DNA from: Luteococcus sanguinis
Lineage (GTDB): Bacteria; Actinomycetota; Actinomycetes; Propionibacteriales; Propionibacteriaceae
Direction: 5' to 3'
Length of the DNA stretch: 64,000 nt
NCBI RefSeq assembly: GCF_039527675.1
Contig: NZ_BAAAKI010000004.1
Location: 467,223-531,222 of the forward strand
The notes beneath the pieces are model-generated. The model was not told the DNA's origin. It saw only the letters and a list, made by a program, of their open reading frames with translations, and did no database searches. The position numbers and the translations under genes are program-made. Below, piece after piece: positions 46,256 through 56,864 of this stretch (positions within the stretch are counted from its first letter, which is position 1; each line of letters starts with the position of its first letter).

Positions 46256-46621
46256 ATGACCTACGGCGTTCTGACCCTCCTCGAGACGACCACCTTCCCC
46301 GGCTGGCCCTCGGTGGACCCGTTGACGAACTTCGAGCTGTTCATGCTGTGCATCGGCGCGCCGCTGCTCGTGGGCCTCGTGATGGCCGCGCTCGTGCTNN
46401 NNNNNNNNNNNNNNGCCCGCCGCAAGGAGCTGGCCGCCGAGAATCGCGCTGCTGGCCTGTCCCTGGGCGACGACGAGGTGGACGAGCTGCCCGTCGCTCG
46501 TCGTGCCGCCGTGCACGCGCAGGAGCGTCCTGCCGTCACCGGCGGTGCCGCCGCGGCTCCTCGTCCCGGGCACGGCCTGCGCGACGAGGCCGCCGAGGTC
46601 CGCGAAGACCACACCCACTGA
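46256..46621 (+). CDS. Small single-pass membrane protein, sequence interrupted by an N run
   Basis: About 121 residues, with 16 N at 46399-46414 in the middle, so the frame across the gap is not proven. One membrane helix (FELFMLCIGAPLLVGLVMAALV) is followed by a charged cytoplasmic tail (ARRKELAAENRAAG, DDEVDELPVARRAAVHAQE). The length and topology resemble the small uncharacterised membrane proteins common in actinobacteria. Divergent from pyrR. Function unknown. Confidence 0.65.
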   Translation: MTYGVLTLLETTTFPGWPSVDPLTNFELFMLCIGAPLLVGLVMAALVXXXXXXARRKELAAENRAAGLSLGDDEVDELPVARRAAVHAQERPAVTGGAAAAPRPGHGLRDEAAEVREDHTH

Positions 46622-46640
46622 CGAAGACCACACCCACTGA
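46603..46640. repeat. 19-bp tandem duplication over the stop codon
   Basis: CGAAGACCACACCCACTGA occurs at 46603-46621 and again at 46622-46640. The first copy ends with the stop codon of the small membrane protein gene. Confidence 0.9.
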
Positions 46641-46674
46641 CGCGTCGACGGGTTACCTCGAACCGAACGCACCA

Positions 46675-46724
46675 GCGCCCGGACCCCTGAGGNNNNNNNN
46701 NNNNNNNNNNGAGGGTCCGGGCGC
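46675..46724. terminator. Terminator hairpin containing an assembly gap (18 N)
   Basis: GCGCCCGGACCC (46675-46686) is complementary to GGGTCCGGGCGC (46713-46724). The loop is masked by N 46693-46710. GTCGTGTTTGCTCG follows on the plus strand. Confidence 0.75.
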
Positions 46725-46761
46725 TGTCGTGTTTGCTCGTGTCCCTGCTGGCCGCCCAAGC

Positions 46762-49347
<2,586 letters not shown>

Positions 49348-49398
49348 GCTTGCCTTTCGATGGACGTGCTGCGTGGGGGCGACCCCGCGGGGCCTCGG

Positions 49399-49415
49399 TC
49401 GAGCGTACCGCTCGA
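49399..49415. promoter_or_regulatory. Perfect palindrome in the pepN/reductase divergent region
   Basis: TCGAGCG-TAC-CGCTCGA, 7-bp arms, about 50 bp from each start codon; an operator shape. Confidence 0.4.
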
Positions 49416-49449
49416 TTCCGCCCATCGGATGCCCCGTGAGGGCGCCAAC

Positions 49450-49455
49450 TACGCT
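49450..49455 (+). promoter_or_regulatory. -10 element of the Rv2466c-like gene (leaderless)
   Basis: TACGCT, 7 nt before the ATG at 49463. Confidence 0.5.
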
Positions 49456-49462
49456 GGATCCC

Positions 49463-50143
49463 ATGAGCGAAGCAAACACGCCTGACGCAAATGTGTCCGG
49501 AGCCAATACTGCGAAAGAAAGCACCACCGAGGTCGACTTCTGGTTCGACCCCCTGTGCCCCTGGGCCTGGATGACCTCCCGCTGGATGCTCGAGGTGGAG
49601 AAGGTGCGTGACGTGCACACCACCTTCCACGTCATGAGCCTGTCGGTGCTCAACGACGGGCGTGACCTGCCCGAGGAGTACCGCGAGCACATGGCCAAGG
49701 GCTGGGTCGGTGTGCGCGCCGCCATCCTGGTCGAGCAGCAGTACGGTGCCGAGAAGCTGCGCGAGTTCTACACCGCGCTGGGCACCCGCTACCACTTGGG
49801 CCAGGAGCCCAAGACGGTCGACACGGTGCGCGCCGCGCTGGCCGAGGTCGGCTGCGACGAGTCGATCGCCGAGGCTGCCGATGCCTGGAAGCCGGGCGAC
49901 GAGGCCGACGACGTCGACCGCGCGCTGCGCACGAGCCACCACGAGGGGATGGACCCAGTGGGAGACGAGGTGGGCACTCCGGTGATCCACGTCAACGGCA
50001 TGGCCCTGTTCGGCCCCGTCATCTCCCCGGCACCCAAGGGTGAGCAGGCAGGCGACCTGTTCGACGGCTTCGTCAAGGTCACCGCCTACCCGGGCTTCTT
50101 CGAGCTGAAGCGCACCCGCACCGTGGGCCCGATCTTCGACTGA
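49463..50143 (+). CDS. DsbA-fold, Rv2466c-type mycothiol-dependent reductase lacking the second active-site Cys
   Basis: A 226-residue thioredoxin/DsbA-fold protein very similar in layout to M. tuberculosis Rv2466c (FWFDPLCPWAW, FHVMSLSVLND, HHEGMDPVGDEVGTPVIHVNG, FFELKRTRT). Rv2466c has Cys-Pro-Trp-Cys; here it is Cys32-Pro-Trp-Ala35, so only the mycothiol-attacking Cys remains. A monothiol mechanism is likely. The first ~22 residues are an unconserved hydrophilic extension. The start is supported by the TACGCT -10 seven nt upstream. A strong terminator follows. Confidence 0.88.
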   Translation: MSEANTPDANVSGANTAKESTTEVDFWFDPLCPWAWMTSRWMLEVEKVRDVHTTFHVMSLSVLNDGRDLPEEYREHMAKGWVGVRAAILVEQQYGAEKLREFYTALGTRYHLGQEPKTVDTVRAALAEVGCDESIAEAADAWKPGDEADDVDRALRTSHHEGMDPVGDEVGTPVIHVNGMALFGPVISPAPKGEQAGDLFDGFVKVTAYPGFFELKRTRTVGPIFD

Positions 50144-50158
50144 TCGTCCCAGACAGGA

Positions 50159-50201
50159 AACCGAGGTTGTTTCGCACCGATTCGGCGAAACAACCCCGGT
50201 T
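50159..50201 (+). terminator. Rho-independent terminator after the reductase gene
   Basis: AACCGAGGTTGTTTCGC pairs with GCGAAACAACCCCGGTT with one mismatch in 17, followed by CTTGTTGTTCTG. Confidence 0.85.
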
Positions 50202-50220
50202 CTTGTTGTTCTGTACTGGC

Positions 50221-51621
50221 TCAGCGAGAGGCGGGCAGCCCGTCGATGCCGTCCAGCGTGGCGACCTCGGGAGCGTGGTGCAGAGTCGGGTCGACCGCCA
50301 GGTAGGCCTTGGTCTCACGGGCGATCAGGCCGGAGCAGATGAGCAGGCCGATCAGGTTGGGCAGCGCCATCAGGCCGTTGGCGATGTCGGAGAAGGTCCA
50401 CACCACCGTCAGCTCGCTGACCGCGCCGATCAGCACGATCGCCGAGAACAGGATGCGGTAGGGGACGACGAAGCGCACGCCCAGCAGTCGCTCGACATTG
50501 CGCTCGCCGTAGTAGGCCCAGCCGAGCACGGTGGAGTAGGCGAAGAAGATCAGCGCGATGGCGACGATGATGCCCCCCCAGTTGCCGGGCAGGCCGGTGC
50601 TGAAGCCCTGCGCGGTGAGCGCGGCGCCCGTCTTGCCCTCGCGCCACACGCCGGTGGTGAGGATGACCAGCCCGGTCATGGAGACGACGATGATCGTGTC
50701 GATGAAGGTCTGGGTCATCGAGACCAGGCCCTGGCGAACCGGGTGCTTGGTCTTGGCGGCGGCGGCCACGATGGCGGCCGAGCCCATGCCCGACTCGTTG
50801 GAGAAGATGCCGCGGGCGATGCCGAACTGGATCGCCTGGGCCATCGCAGCACCGGCGAAGCCACCCACGGCGGCGGTACCGGTGAAGGCGTCGGTGAAGA
50901 CGAGACCCAACGCGTCGGGGATGCCCTTGACGTTGATCAGCAGGACGATGAAGCCGGCCACGACGTAGAAGACGATCATGAACGGGACGATCGCGCTGGT
51001 CACGTTGGCGATGGACTTCAGGCCTCGCAGCAGGACGATGCCCGTCATCAGCGCGAGGACGACGCCGACCACCCAGTGGTTCACGCCGAAGGTGTCGTGC
51101 ATGGCGGCGGCCACCGAGTTCGACTGGGTGAGGTTGCCGATGCCGAAGCTGGCGATGATGGCGGCGATGCAGAAGAAGATCGAGAGGAACTTGCCGAAGC
51201 CGTTCGGGATGGCCTTGTGCAGGTAGTACTGCGGGCCGCCGGAGACCTCACCATTGGCGTCGATGGTGCGGAAGCGGACGCCCATGAAGGCCTCTGAGTA
51301 CTTGGCAGCCATGCCGAAGATGGCGCTGACCCACATCCAGAACAGGGCGCCGGGGCCACCGAGGTGGATGGCGGTGGCGACGCCGGCGATGTTGCCGACG
51401 CCCACGGTGGCGGCCAAGGCGGTGGCGAGCGACTGGTAGTGGGAGACGTCACCCTCCTCCTCGGAGCCGTCGCTGCGGCGGACGAAGGCCAGGTGCAGTG
51501 CGGCAGCCAGCTTGGTGAACTGGACGCCACCCAGGCGCACCGTCAGCCAGATGCCGGTGCCGAGCAGCAGCGGGATGAGGACGAATGGTCCCCAGATGAT
51601 TCCGTCGATTGTGTCGAGCAT
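50221..51621 (-). CDS. Alanine/glycine:cation symporter (AGCS family)
   Basis: A 466-residue sodium- or proton-coupled amino acid importer with about 11 helices. ALAATVGVGNIAGVATAIHLGGPGA contains the AGCS signature region, FSNESGMGSAAI is the second family block, and DTIIVVSMTGLVIL another. The ATG at 51621 has GGAGA upstream; an open frame that extends through the ligA promoter is not used. Alanine or glycine are the usual substrates. Divergent from ligA. Confidence 0.92.
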   Translation of the reverse strand: MLDTIDGIIWGPFVLIPLLLGTGIWLTVRLGGVQFTKLAAALHLAFVRRSDGSEEEGDVSHYQSLATALAATVGVGNIAGVATAIHLGGPGALFWMWVSAIFGMAAKYSEAFMGVRFRTIDANGEVSGGPQYYLHKAIPNGFGKFLSIFFCIAAIIASFGIGNLTQSNSVAAAMHDTFGVNHWVVGVVLALMTGIVLLRGLKSIANVTSAIVPFMIVFYVVAGFIVLLINVKGIPDALGLVFTDAFTGTAAVGGFAGAAMAQAIQFGIARGIFSNESGMGSAAIVAAAAKTKHPVRQGLVSMTQTFIDTIIVVSMTGLVILTTGVWREGKTGAALTAQGFSTGLPGNWGGIIVAIALIFFAYSTVLGWAYYGERNVERLLGVRFVVPYRILFSAIVLIGAVSELTVVWTFSDIANGLMALPNLIGLLICSGLIARETKAYLAVDPTLHHAPEVATLDGIDGLPASR

Positions 51622-51792
51622 GTGTGGTGTCTCCAGTCGGGGCCGAGGTGGCGGGGGAAGAGCTGGGGATACACAAGCGGGTGAGGTGGGCGCACCGCAA
51701 GCATCGTGACCGGTTGATCCGCAGACTGTTGCATGGTCGTAACCGTGGCCGGTTCGCAAGAACTGTCGGTGGCCTGGTGCAGGATGGGCGCC

Positions 51793-53925
51793 GTGAGTGA
51801 ACCAGAGATCAGCGACGTGCCCGACGCCACCAGTGACGCCCGGCACCGTTGGCACGACCTGGCCGAGCGCATCAGCGACGCCCAGGAGGCCTACTACGGC
51901 GCCGATTCCCCGACCCTGTCGGACGCGGAGTACGACCAGCTGATGCGCGAGTTGCAGCGGCTCGAGGACGAGTTCCCGGAGTTGCGCACCCCCGACTCGC
52001 CGACCCAGCGCGTTGGAGCGGCGCAGCGCGTCACCGAGTTCGCGCCGGTCACCCACGCCGAGCGGATGCTCAGCCTCGACAATGTCTTCAGCGCCGACGA
52101 ACTGGGGGAGTGGCTGGCCCGCGTCGACCGGACCCTGGGAGCGAGTGTCACCGACTACCTCTGTGAGCTGAAGATCGACGGCCTGGCCGTCAACCTCACC
52201 TACGAGAACGGCACGCTGGTGCGCGCCGCCACCCGCGGCGACGGGCGGGTGGGGGAGGACATCACCCACAACGTCCGCACGATCTCGTCCATCCCGCACC
52301 GCCTGTCCGGGGACGACGTCCCCGAGCTGGTTGAGGTGCGCGGGGAGGTCTTCTTCCCCGTCGAGGCCTTCGCAGACCTGAATGCGTCCCTGGTGGAGCA
52401 AGGCAAGGCGCCGTTCGCGAACCCACGCAATGCTGCGGCCGGATCGCTGCGCCAGAAGGATCCCTCGGTGACGGCCACCCGTCCGTTGAACATGCTGGTG
52501 CACGGCATCGGTGCCCGGCGCGGCTTCGACATCGACCGCCAGTCCGAGGCCTACGAACGGCTCCGCGAGTGGGGGCTGCCCACGTCCACGCACTACACGG
52601 TGGTCCAGACACCGCAACAGGTGCACGACTTCGTTGCGTACTACGCCGAGCACCGCCACGACGTCGAGCACGAGATCGACGGCATCGTCATCAAGGTGGA
52701 CGACCTTTCGCAGCAGTCGCGGCTGGGTTCGACCTCACGGGCCCCGCGCTGGGCGATCGCCTACAAGTACCCGCCCGAAGAGGTCAACACCAAGCTGCTG
52801 AGCATCGAGGTCAACGTGGGTCGCACCGGGCGCGTCACCCCCTTCGGGATGATGGAGCCGGTCAAGGTCGCCGGCTCGACGGTGTCGATGGCGACCCTGC
52901 ACAACGGATACGAGGTGAAGCGCAAGGGCGTGCTGATCGGTGACACGGTGGTGCTGCGCAAGGCCGGCGACGTGATCCCGGAGATCCTCGGCCCGGTCGT
53001 CGAGCTGCGTGATGGTTCCGAGACCGAGTTCGTGATGCCGACCCATTGCCCGTCGTGCGGCACCGAGCTGAAGCCGGAGAAGGAGGGTGACAAAGACATT
53101 CGTTGCCCCAACGCCCGCAGCTGCCCCTCCCAGTTGCGGGAGCGGTTGTTCGCACTGGCGTCGCGGTCGGCCTTCGACATCGAGGCGCTGGGCTACCAGG
53201 GCGCGGACGGACTGTTGTCGAGCCAGGTGCTGGCCGACGAGTCGACGCTGTTCGACCTCACGGCGGCCGACCTGGTCAAGGTGCCGCTGTACACGCGTCT
53301 GGCGAAGGCGACGGAGAAGAAGGATCCGGAGTCGGTTCCCTGGCCGGGCATCGTCAACGGACGGGTGCTCAGCCGGACGGGTGAGAAGCTGCTCGCGGAG
53401 CTGCAGAAGGCGAAGTCACAGCCATTGTGGCGGGTGCTGGTGGCGCTGTCGATCCGACATGTCGGGCCGACCGCCGCGCGGGCGCTGGCGACCCGCTTTG
53501 GGTCGCTGGACGAGATCCGGGGGGCGAGCGTCGACCAGTTGGCCGACACCGAGGGCGTTGGACGGGTGATCGCCGAGGCAGTGGTCGAGTGGTTCGCCGT
53601 CGACTGGCACGCCCAGATCGTTGACCGCTGGCGCGCCGCCGGTGTCCGGATGGCCGACGAGCGTGACGAGTCGATCGAGCGGACGCTCGAGGGGTTGACC
53701 GTGGTGGTCACCGGTGGCCTGCAGGGTTTCAGCCGGGACGAGGTGAAGGAGGCGATCATCGCGCGCGGCGGCAAGGCCTCCAGCAGCGTCAGCAAGAAGA
53801 CCGACTACGTGGTGGTGGGGGAGAACGCCGGGTCCAAGGCCTCAAAGGCAGAAGAACTCGGCCGCCCAATCCTGGACGAGGCGGGTTTCGTCAAGCTGCT
53901 TGCCGGAGGCCCCGAGGCCCTGTAG
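51793..53925 (+). CDS. ligA: NAD-dependent DNA ligase
   Basis: A 710-residue replicative ligase. An Ia domain is followed by the adenylation site CELKIDGLAVNL (KxDG), an OB-fold, a Cys4 zinc finger (CPSCGTE, then CPNARSCP), helix-hairpin-helix repeats and a C-terminal BRCT domain (GLTVVVTGGLQGFSRDEV). The GTG at 51793 is chosen for AGGATGGG upstream; the ATG three codons earlier lies too close to that box. Divergent from the symporter gene. Confidence 0.96.
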   Translation: MSEPEISDVPDATSDARHRWHDLAERISDAQEAYYGADSPTLSDAEYDQLMRELQRLEDEFPELRTPDSPTQRVGAAQRVTEFAPVTHAERMLSLDNVFSADELGEWLARVDRTLGASVTDYLCELKIDGLAVNLTYENGTLVRAATRGDGRVGEDITHNVRTISSIPHRLSGDDVPELVEVRGEVFFPVEAFADLNASLVEQGKAPFANPRNAAAGSLRQKDPSVTATRPLNMLVHGIGARRGFDIDRQSEAYERLREWGLPTSTHYTVVQTPQQVHDFVAYYAEHRHDVEHEIDGIVIKVDDLSQQSRLGSTSRAPRWAIAYKYPPEEVNTKLLSIEVNVGRTGRVTPFGMMEPVKVAGSTVSMATLHNGYEVKRKGVLIGDTVVLRKAGDVIPEILGPVVELRDGSETEFVMPTHCPSCGTELKPEKEGDKDIRCPNARSCPSQLRERLFALASRSAFDIEALGYQGADGLLSSQVLADESTLFDLTAADLVKVPLYTRLAKATEKKDPESVPWPGIVNGRVLSRTGEKLLAELQKAKSQPLWRVLVALSIRHVGPTAARALATRFGSLDEIRGASVDQLADTEGVGRVIAEAVVEWFAVDWHAQIVDRWRAAGVRMADERDESIERTLEGLTVVVTGGLQGFSRDEVKEAIIARGGKASSSVSKKTDYVVVGENAGSKASKAEELGRPILDEAGFVKLLAGGPEAL

Positions 53926-53940
53926 CGCTCCTGGAGCTGT

Positions 53941-53995
53941 CGAGGGGTTCCCTCGGTGCACGCGAACACAACGCCTGCCGAGGGATCCCTTCGGC
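53941..53995. repeat. Two hairpin repeats after ligA, possible terminators
   Basis: CGAGGG-GTT-CCCTCG (53941-53955) and the near-palindrome GCCGAGGGATCCCTTCGGC (53977-53995). They share the TCGAGGG core with the other dispersed repeats and separate convergent genes. Confidence 0.55.
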
Positions 53996-54003
53996 CACAC
54001 CCG

Positions 54004-55248
54004 TCAGAACACGATCTTGTTCTGGGCAGGCTCCGGGGTGGTGAACATCCGCGCCACCCGTCGGATCGCCTCCGCATCACCAGTGATCCGACCAGCCGCG
54101 GCGAGCACGAGCGCATTTCCGGTGCCCAGATACAGCTCCGCCAGTTCCCGGACACCCAGCGACACCTCCGCCTCGCTCTCGTCCACCGCCACCACCTCGG
54201 CAACACCACCGGACACGACCACACGCCAGCACCCGTCCGTGATGGCCAAGGGGTCACTGACCAGCAGGGTCACCGTGCCGTCGACGTCCCACCCACGCGC
54301 CACCAGCGCCTTGGGGACGTCCAACAGCCGCAGCCAGATCTGGTCTGCTGTCGAGTCGGTGGACACGACCCGCTCGTCCACCAACGCCGCACGCAGCGCG
54401 GAACCGGCCTGCATTGAGCCGTAGCTGCCCGACTCGACCAGGTCGAGGTTTGCGAGGTACTGCCACAACGCCAACTCGTCCCCGACGAGGTCCAGCACCT
54501 GGGCCGTGCCATCGCTGACCTTCCACGTCACCGCACCCACAGGCCCACGATCACCAATCGCCACCGCCGCCCGAATCTCGGTGTTGGGCGCCATCGTCCC
54601 CCAGTCCCACTCCCCGGAAAGGAACGACGTTCGCATCGCGACGCGCTGGTGCGCCCCCAGGTGGGTGCGCGCGAAGTCGTCGTGCAGGCGGTCCACAACA
54701 TCCGCGATGGCTCGCGGATCGGCGAGTTCGACCCGCGCCGTGGGGGAGTGCTGCAACTGGAACCGCGTCCCGAGGTCAACGCTCACCCGCTCCACCCGGG
54801 TCGCGACGCCGAAACCGAAGCGTCCGTACAGCGTCGCCTCGGTCGCTGTCAGTGACGCGAGTGCCAGCCCCTCGTTCGCGGCCCTGCGCAGCGCTGACTC
54901 CATCAGCTCGCGCATCAGGCCTTGTCGCCGGTCACTCGCGCGGACCGACACGTCCAACACGAAGCAGCTGGGGAGCATCCGTCCGCCGCCGACGTTGACG
55001 TCGTGGTTCATGGTGGCGAAGGTCGCCACCGGCACTTCGTCCAGGCCCAACCCGGGCCACGCCGGCTCGCGATGGATCGCGTGCCAGCGCTGGCCGTCGA
55101 TGGCGGCTCCGTCCCACCAGCGCCGCGTGTTCTCCTCGCTGGAGGTGCCTTGTGCGAAACCGATCCGGGAGGCGGCTATCCAGGCTCGGCCGCGCTCGTC
55201 CAGCTCGCCGGCGACGTCGAAGGTGGTGTGGGTGTAACGCTCGTCCAT
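54004..55248 (-). CDS. Eis-type GNAT N-acetyltransferase
   Basis: A 414-residue three-domain protein of the Eis family: an N-terminal GNAT domain with the acetyl-CoA motif (VSVRASDRRQGLMRELM, then LTATEATLYGRFGFG), a second GNAT-like domain and an SCP2-like C-terminal domain. It ends in Phe, whose carboxylate is catalytic in Eis. Eis enzymes acetylate aminoglycosides and other amines at several positions; resistance is not guaranteed. The ATG at 55248 is supported by TAGCGT 8 nt upstream. Confidence 0.9.
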   Translation of the reverse strand: MDERYTHTTFDVAGELDERGRAWIAASRIGFAQGTSSEENTRRWWDGAAIDGQRWHAIHREPAWPGLGLDEVPVATFATMNHDVNVGGGRMLPSCFVLDVSVRASDRRQGLMRELMESALRRAANEGLALASLTATEATLYGRFGFGVATRVERVSVDLGTRFQLQHSPTARVELADPRAIADVVDRLHDDFARTHLGAHQRVAMRTSFLSGEWDWGTMAPNTEIRAAVAIGDRGPVGAVTWKVSDGTAQVLDLVGDELALWQYLANLDLVESGSYGSMQAGSALRAALVDERVVSTDSTADQIWLRLLDVPKALVARGWDVDGTVTLLVSDPLAITDGCWRVVVSGGVAEVVAVDESEAEVSLGVRELAELYLGTGNALVLAAAGRITGDAEAIRRVARMFTTPEPAQNKIVF

Positions 55249-55256
55249 GCCTGCGA

Positions 55257-55262
55257 ACGCTA
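55257..55262 (-). promoter_or_regulatory. -10 element of the eis-like gene
   Basis: TAGCGT on the minus strand, 8 nt before the ATG. Confidence 0.4.
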
Positions 55263-55302
55263 GCCGCTGCACCGTGACGGCTGCATCTGGTTAAGTGCTG
55301 TC

Positions 55303-55758
55303 ATGCGCGTTCACATTGCCACCGACCATGCCGCTTTTGAGCTGAAGCAGTACCTCCTCGCGGAGCTGCGCAAGGCGGGTCACGAAGTCGTCGACCACGG
55401 TGCGGAGACCTACGACGCCCTGGACGACTACCCCGACACCTGCATCCCGTGCGCCGAAGCCACCGTCGCCGACCCGGGATCGCTGGGCATCGTGCTGGGC
55501 GGCTCGGGCAATGGCGAGCAGCTCGCCGCCAACCGCGTGAAGGGCTGCCGTGCGATCCTGGCCTACTCCACCGAGATCGCCGAACTCGGCCGCCAGCACA
55601 ACGACGCGAATGTCGTCAGCCTGGGCGGGCGTTTCGTCACACCCGAGCAGGGACTCGACATCGTGAACACCTTCTTGGCCACGCCCTTCAGCGGCGACGA
55701 GCGCCACCAACGCCGCATCGACAAGATGAGCGCCTACGAGGAACTGCACCGCCACTGA
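55303..55758 (+). CDS. rpiB: Ribose-5-phosphate isomerase B
   Basis: A 151-residue LacA/RpiB-family isomerase that interconverts ribose-5-P and ribulose-5-P. MRVHIATDHAAFELKQYL is the N-terminus with the active-site Asp-His. LGGSGNGEQLAANRVKG is the anion hole, and the actinobacterial form uses Glu in GNGEQ as catalytic base. ARRHNDAN-type ring-opening residues appear as GRQHNDANVVSLG. With gnd it serves the pentose phosphate pathway. Confidence 0.95.
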   Translation: MRVHIATDHAAFELKQYLLAELRKAGHEVVDHGAETYDALDDYPDTCIPCAEATVADPGSLGIVLGGSGNGEQLAANRVKGCRAILAYSTEIAELGRQHNDANVVSLGGRFVTPEQGLDIVNTFLATPFSGDERHQRRIDKMSAYEELHRH

Positions 55759-55795
55759 GGCAGATGGGGGGTCTTGGGTCGACGGGCCGCGGTCG

Positions 55796-55978
55796 TCACC
55801 GACGGCGCCCTTGGACCCGGGCCAGCAATGACTCCAGCACCCGCTCGGCAGCCTGGTGGTCGCCCGGGGTGGGCTTGGAGACCTCACGAGCCCGCAGCGC
55901 CCGGTCGGTGTTGACCAGACCGCTGATGCCGTCACGTCCGAACTCCCGGGGGCGGTCGTGATGGGGGCGCTCGCTCAT
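55796..55978 (-). CDS. Conserved small protein, unknown function
   Basis: A 60-residue hydrophilic protein, with no membrane segment, containing RDISGLVNTDRALRAREV-like sequence (here GISGLVNTDRALRAREVSKP) and a basic C-terminus (VQGRRR). I do not recognise a named family. Evidence that it is real: TAGGAT lies 7 nt before the ATG, it fills the gap between convergent rpiB and the divergent glycosylase gene, and its residues look under coding constraint. Much longer open frames through the same stop are shadows of the glycosylase gene. Confidence 0.6.
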   Translation of the reverse strand: MSERPHHDRPREFGRDGISGLVNTDRALRAREVSKPTPGDHQAAERVLESLLARVQGRRR

Positions 55979-55985
55979 GGCTCGA

Positions 55986-55991
55986 ATCCTA
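55986..55991 (-). promoter_or_regulatory. -10 element of the 60-residue protein gene (leaderless)
   Basis: TAGGAT on the minus strand, 7 nt before the ATG. Confidence 0.45.
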
Positions 55992-56011
55992 GACTGACAA
56001 GCACAACCCAA

Positions 56012-56034
56012 CGATCCCCGAGCCTGTCGAGGGA
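56012..56034. repeat. Dispersed repeat copy, CGATCCCCGAGCCTGTCG
   Basis: The 18 bases 56012-56029 are identical to 25666-25683. GAGGGA follows here. It lies just upstream of the glycosylase gene. Confidence 0.75.
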
Positions 56035-56054
56035 AGAACCCAGGAGCGATGCCC

Positions 56055-56864
56055 GTGCCTGAAGGCCATGTGATCCACCGGCTCGCGATCGTGACAAACG
56101 AACACTTCGCGGGACGTCCGGTGCAGGTCAGTTCCCCGCAGGGACGCTTCGCCGAATCGGCCGCCCTGCTGGACGGACGCGTCCTGGCCGGCGCCGAGGC
56201 CTGGGGCAAGCACCTGTTCATCACCTTCGAGACCGAGCAGCCCGAGCACATCATCCACATCCACCTGGGCCTGATCGGCAAGCTCTGGTTCGAACCCTTC
56301 GCTGCGCCCCGCGGCGCGGTCCGGTTGCGGATCACCGACGGTGAGACCACCGCAGATCTGCACGGACCGCAGACCTGCCGGCTGGTGAGCGTCGGCGAGC
56401 AAGCCGCCCAGTTGGCGAAGCTTGGCCCCGACCCCATCCGTCCCGACGCCGACCCCGAGGTCGCGTGGAGGCGGGTGCATGCGTCCAACCGCTCCATCGC
56501 GGCACTGCTGATGGACCAGAAGATCGCCGCCGGGGTGGGCAACATCTATCGCGCCGAGGTCTTGTTCCGGCACCGGGTCTCGCCCGATGCGCCCGGCCGG
56601 ACGATCGATCGCGCGCTGTGGGACATGATCTGGGCCGACCTGGTGGAGCTGATGCGCCTGGGCGTCGTGGACGGACGCATCGACACCGTCGAGTTCGCCC
56701 ACACCCCCGAGCAGATGGGCCGCTCGCCGCGGGTCGACCGCCACGGCGGTGAGGTCTACGTCTACCGCCGCGCCGGGATGCCCTGCCACGTCTGCGGAAC
56801 CGAGATAGCCACCCGCGTGCTCGAGGGCCGCAACCTCTACTGGTGCCCGTCATGCCAACGGTGA
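56055..56864 (+). CDS. Fpg/Nei-family DNA glycosylase (endonuclease VIII-like)
   Basis: A 269-residue base-excision repair enzyme. From the GTG at 56055 the protein begins M-P-E-G-H, placing the catalytic Pro at position 2 and Glu at 3. The ATG at 56049 would insert two residues before them. AGGAG (56042-56046) is 8 nt from the GTG but only 2 from the ATG, so both facts select GTG. An H2TH region (LLMDQKIAAGVGNIYRAE) and C-terminal zinc finger (CHVC ... CPSC) are intact. Removes oxidised pyrimidines or purines. Confidence 0.92.
   Translation: MPEGHVIHRLAIVTNEHFAGRPVQVSSPQGRFAESAALLDGRVLAGAEAWGKHLFITFETEQPEHIIHIHLGLIGKLWFEPFAAPRGAVRLRITDGETTADLHGPQTCRLVSVGEQAAQLAKLGPDPIRPDADPEVAWRRVHASNRSIAALLMDQKIAAGVGNIYRAEVLFRHRVSPDAPGRTIDRALWDMIWADLVELMRLGVVDGRIDTVEFAHTPEQMGRSPRVDRHGGEVYVYRRAGMPCHVCGTEIATRVLEGRNLYWCPSCQR

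Noticed and set aside
50221..52671. 816-codon minus-strand frame with the symporter as its C-terminus
   Set aside because: The N-terminal 350 codons are antisense to ligA; the symporter starts at 51621 with its own ribosome-binding site.
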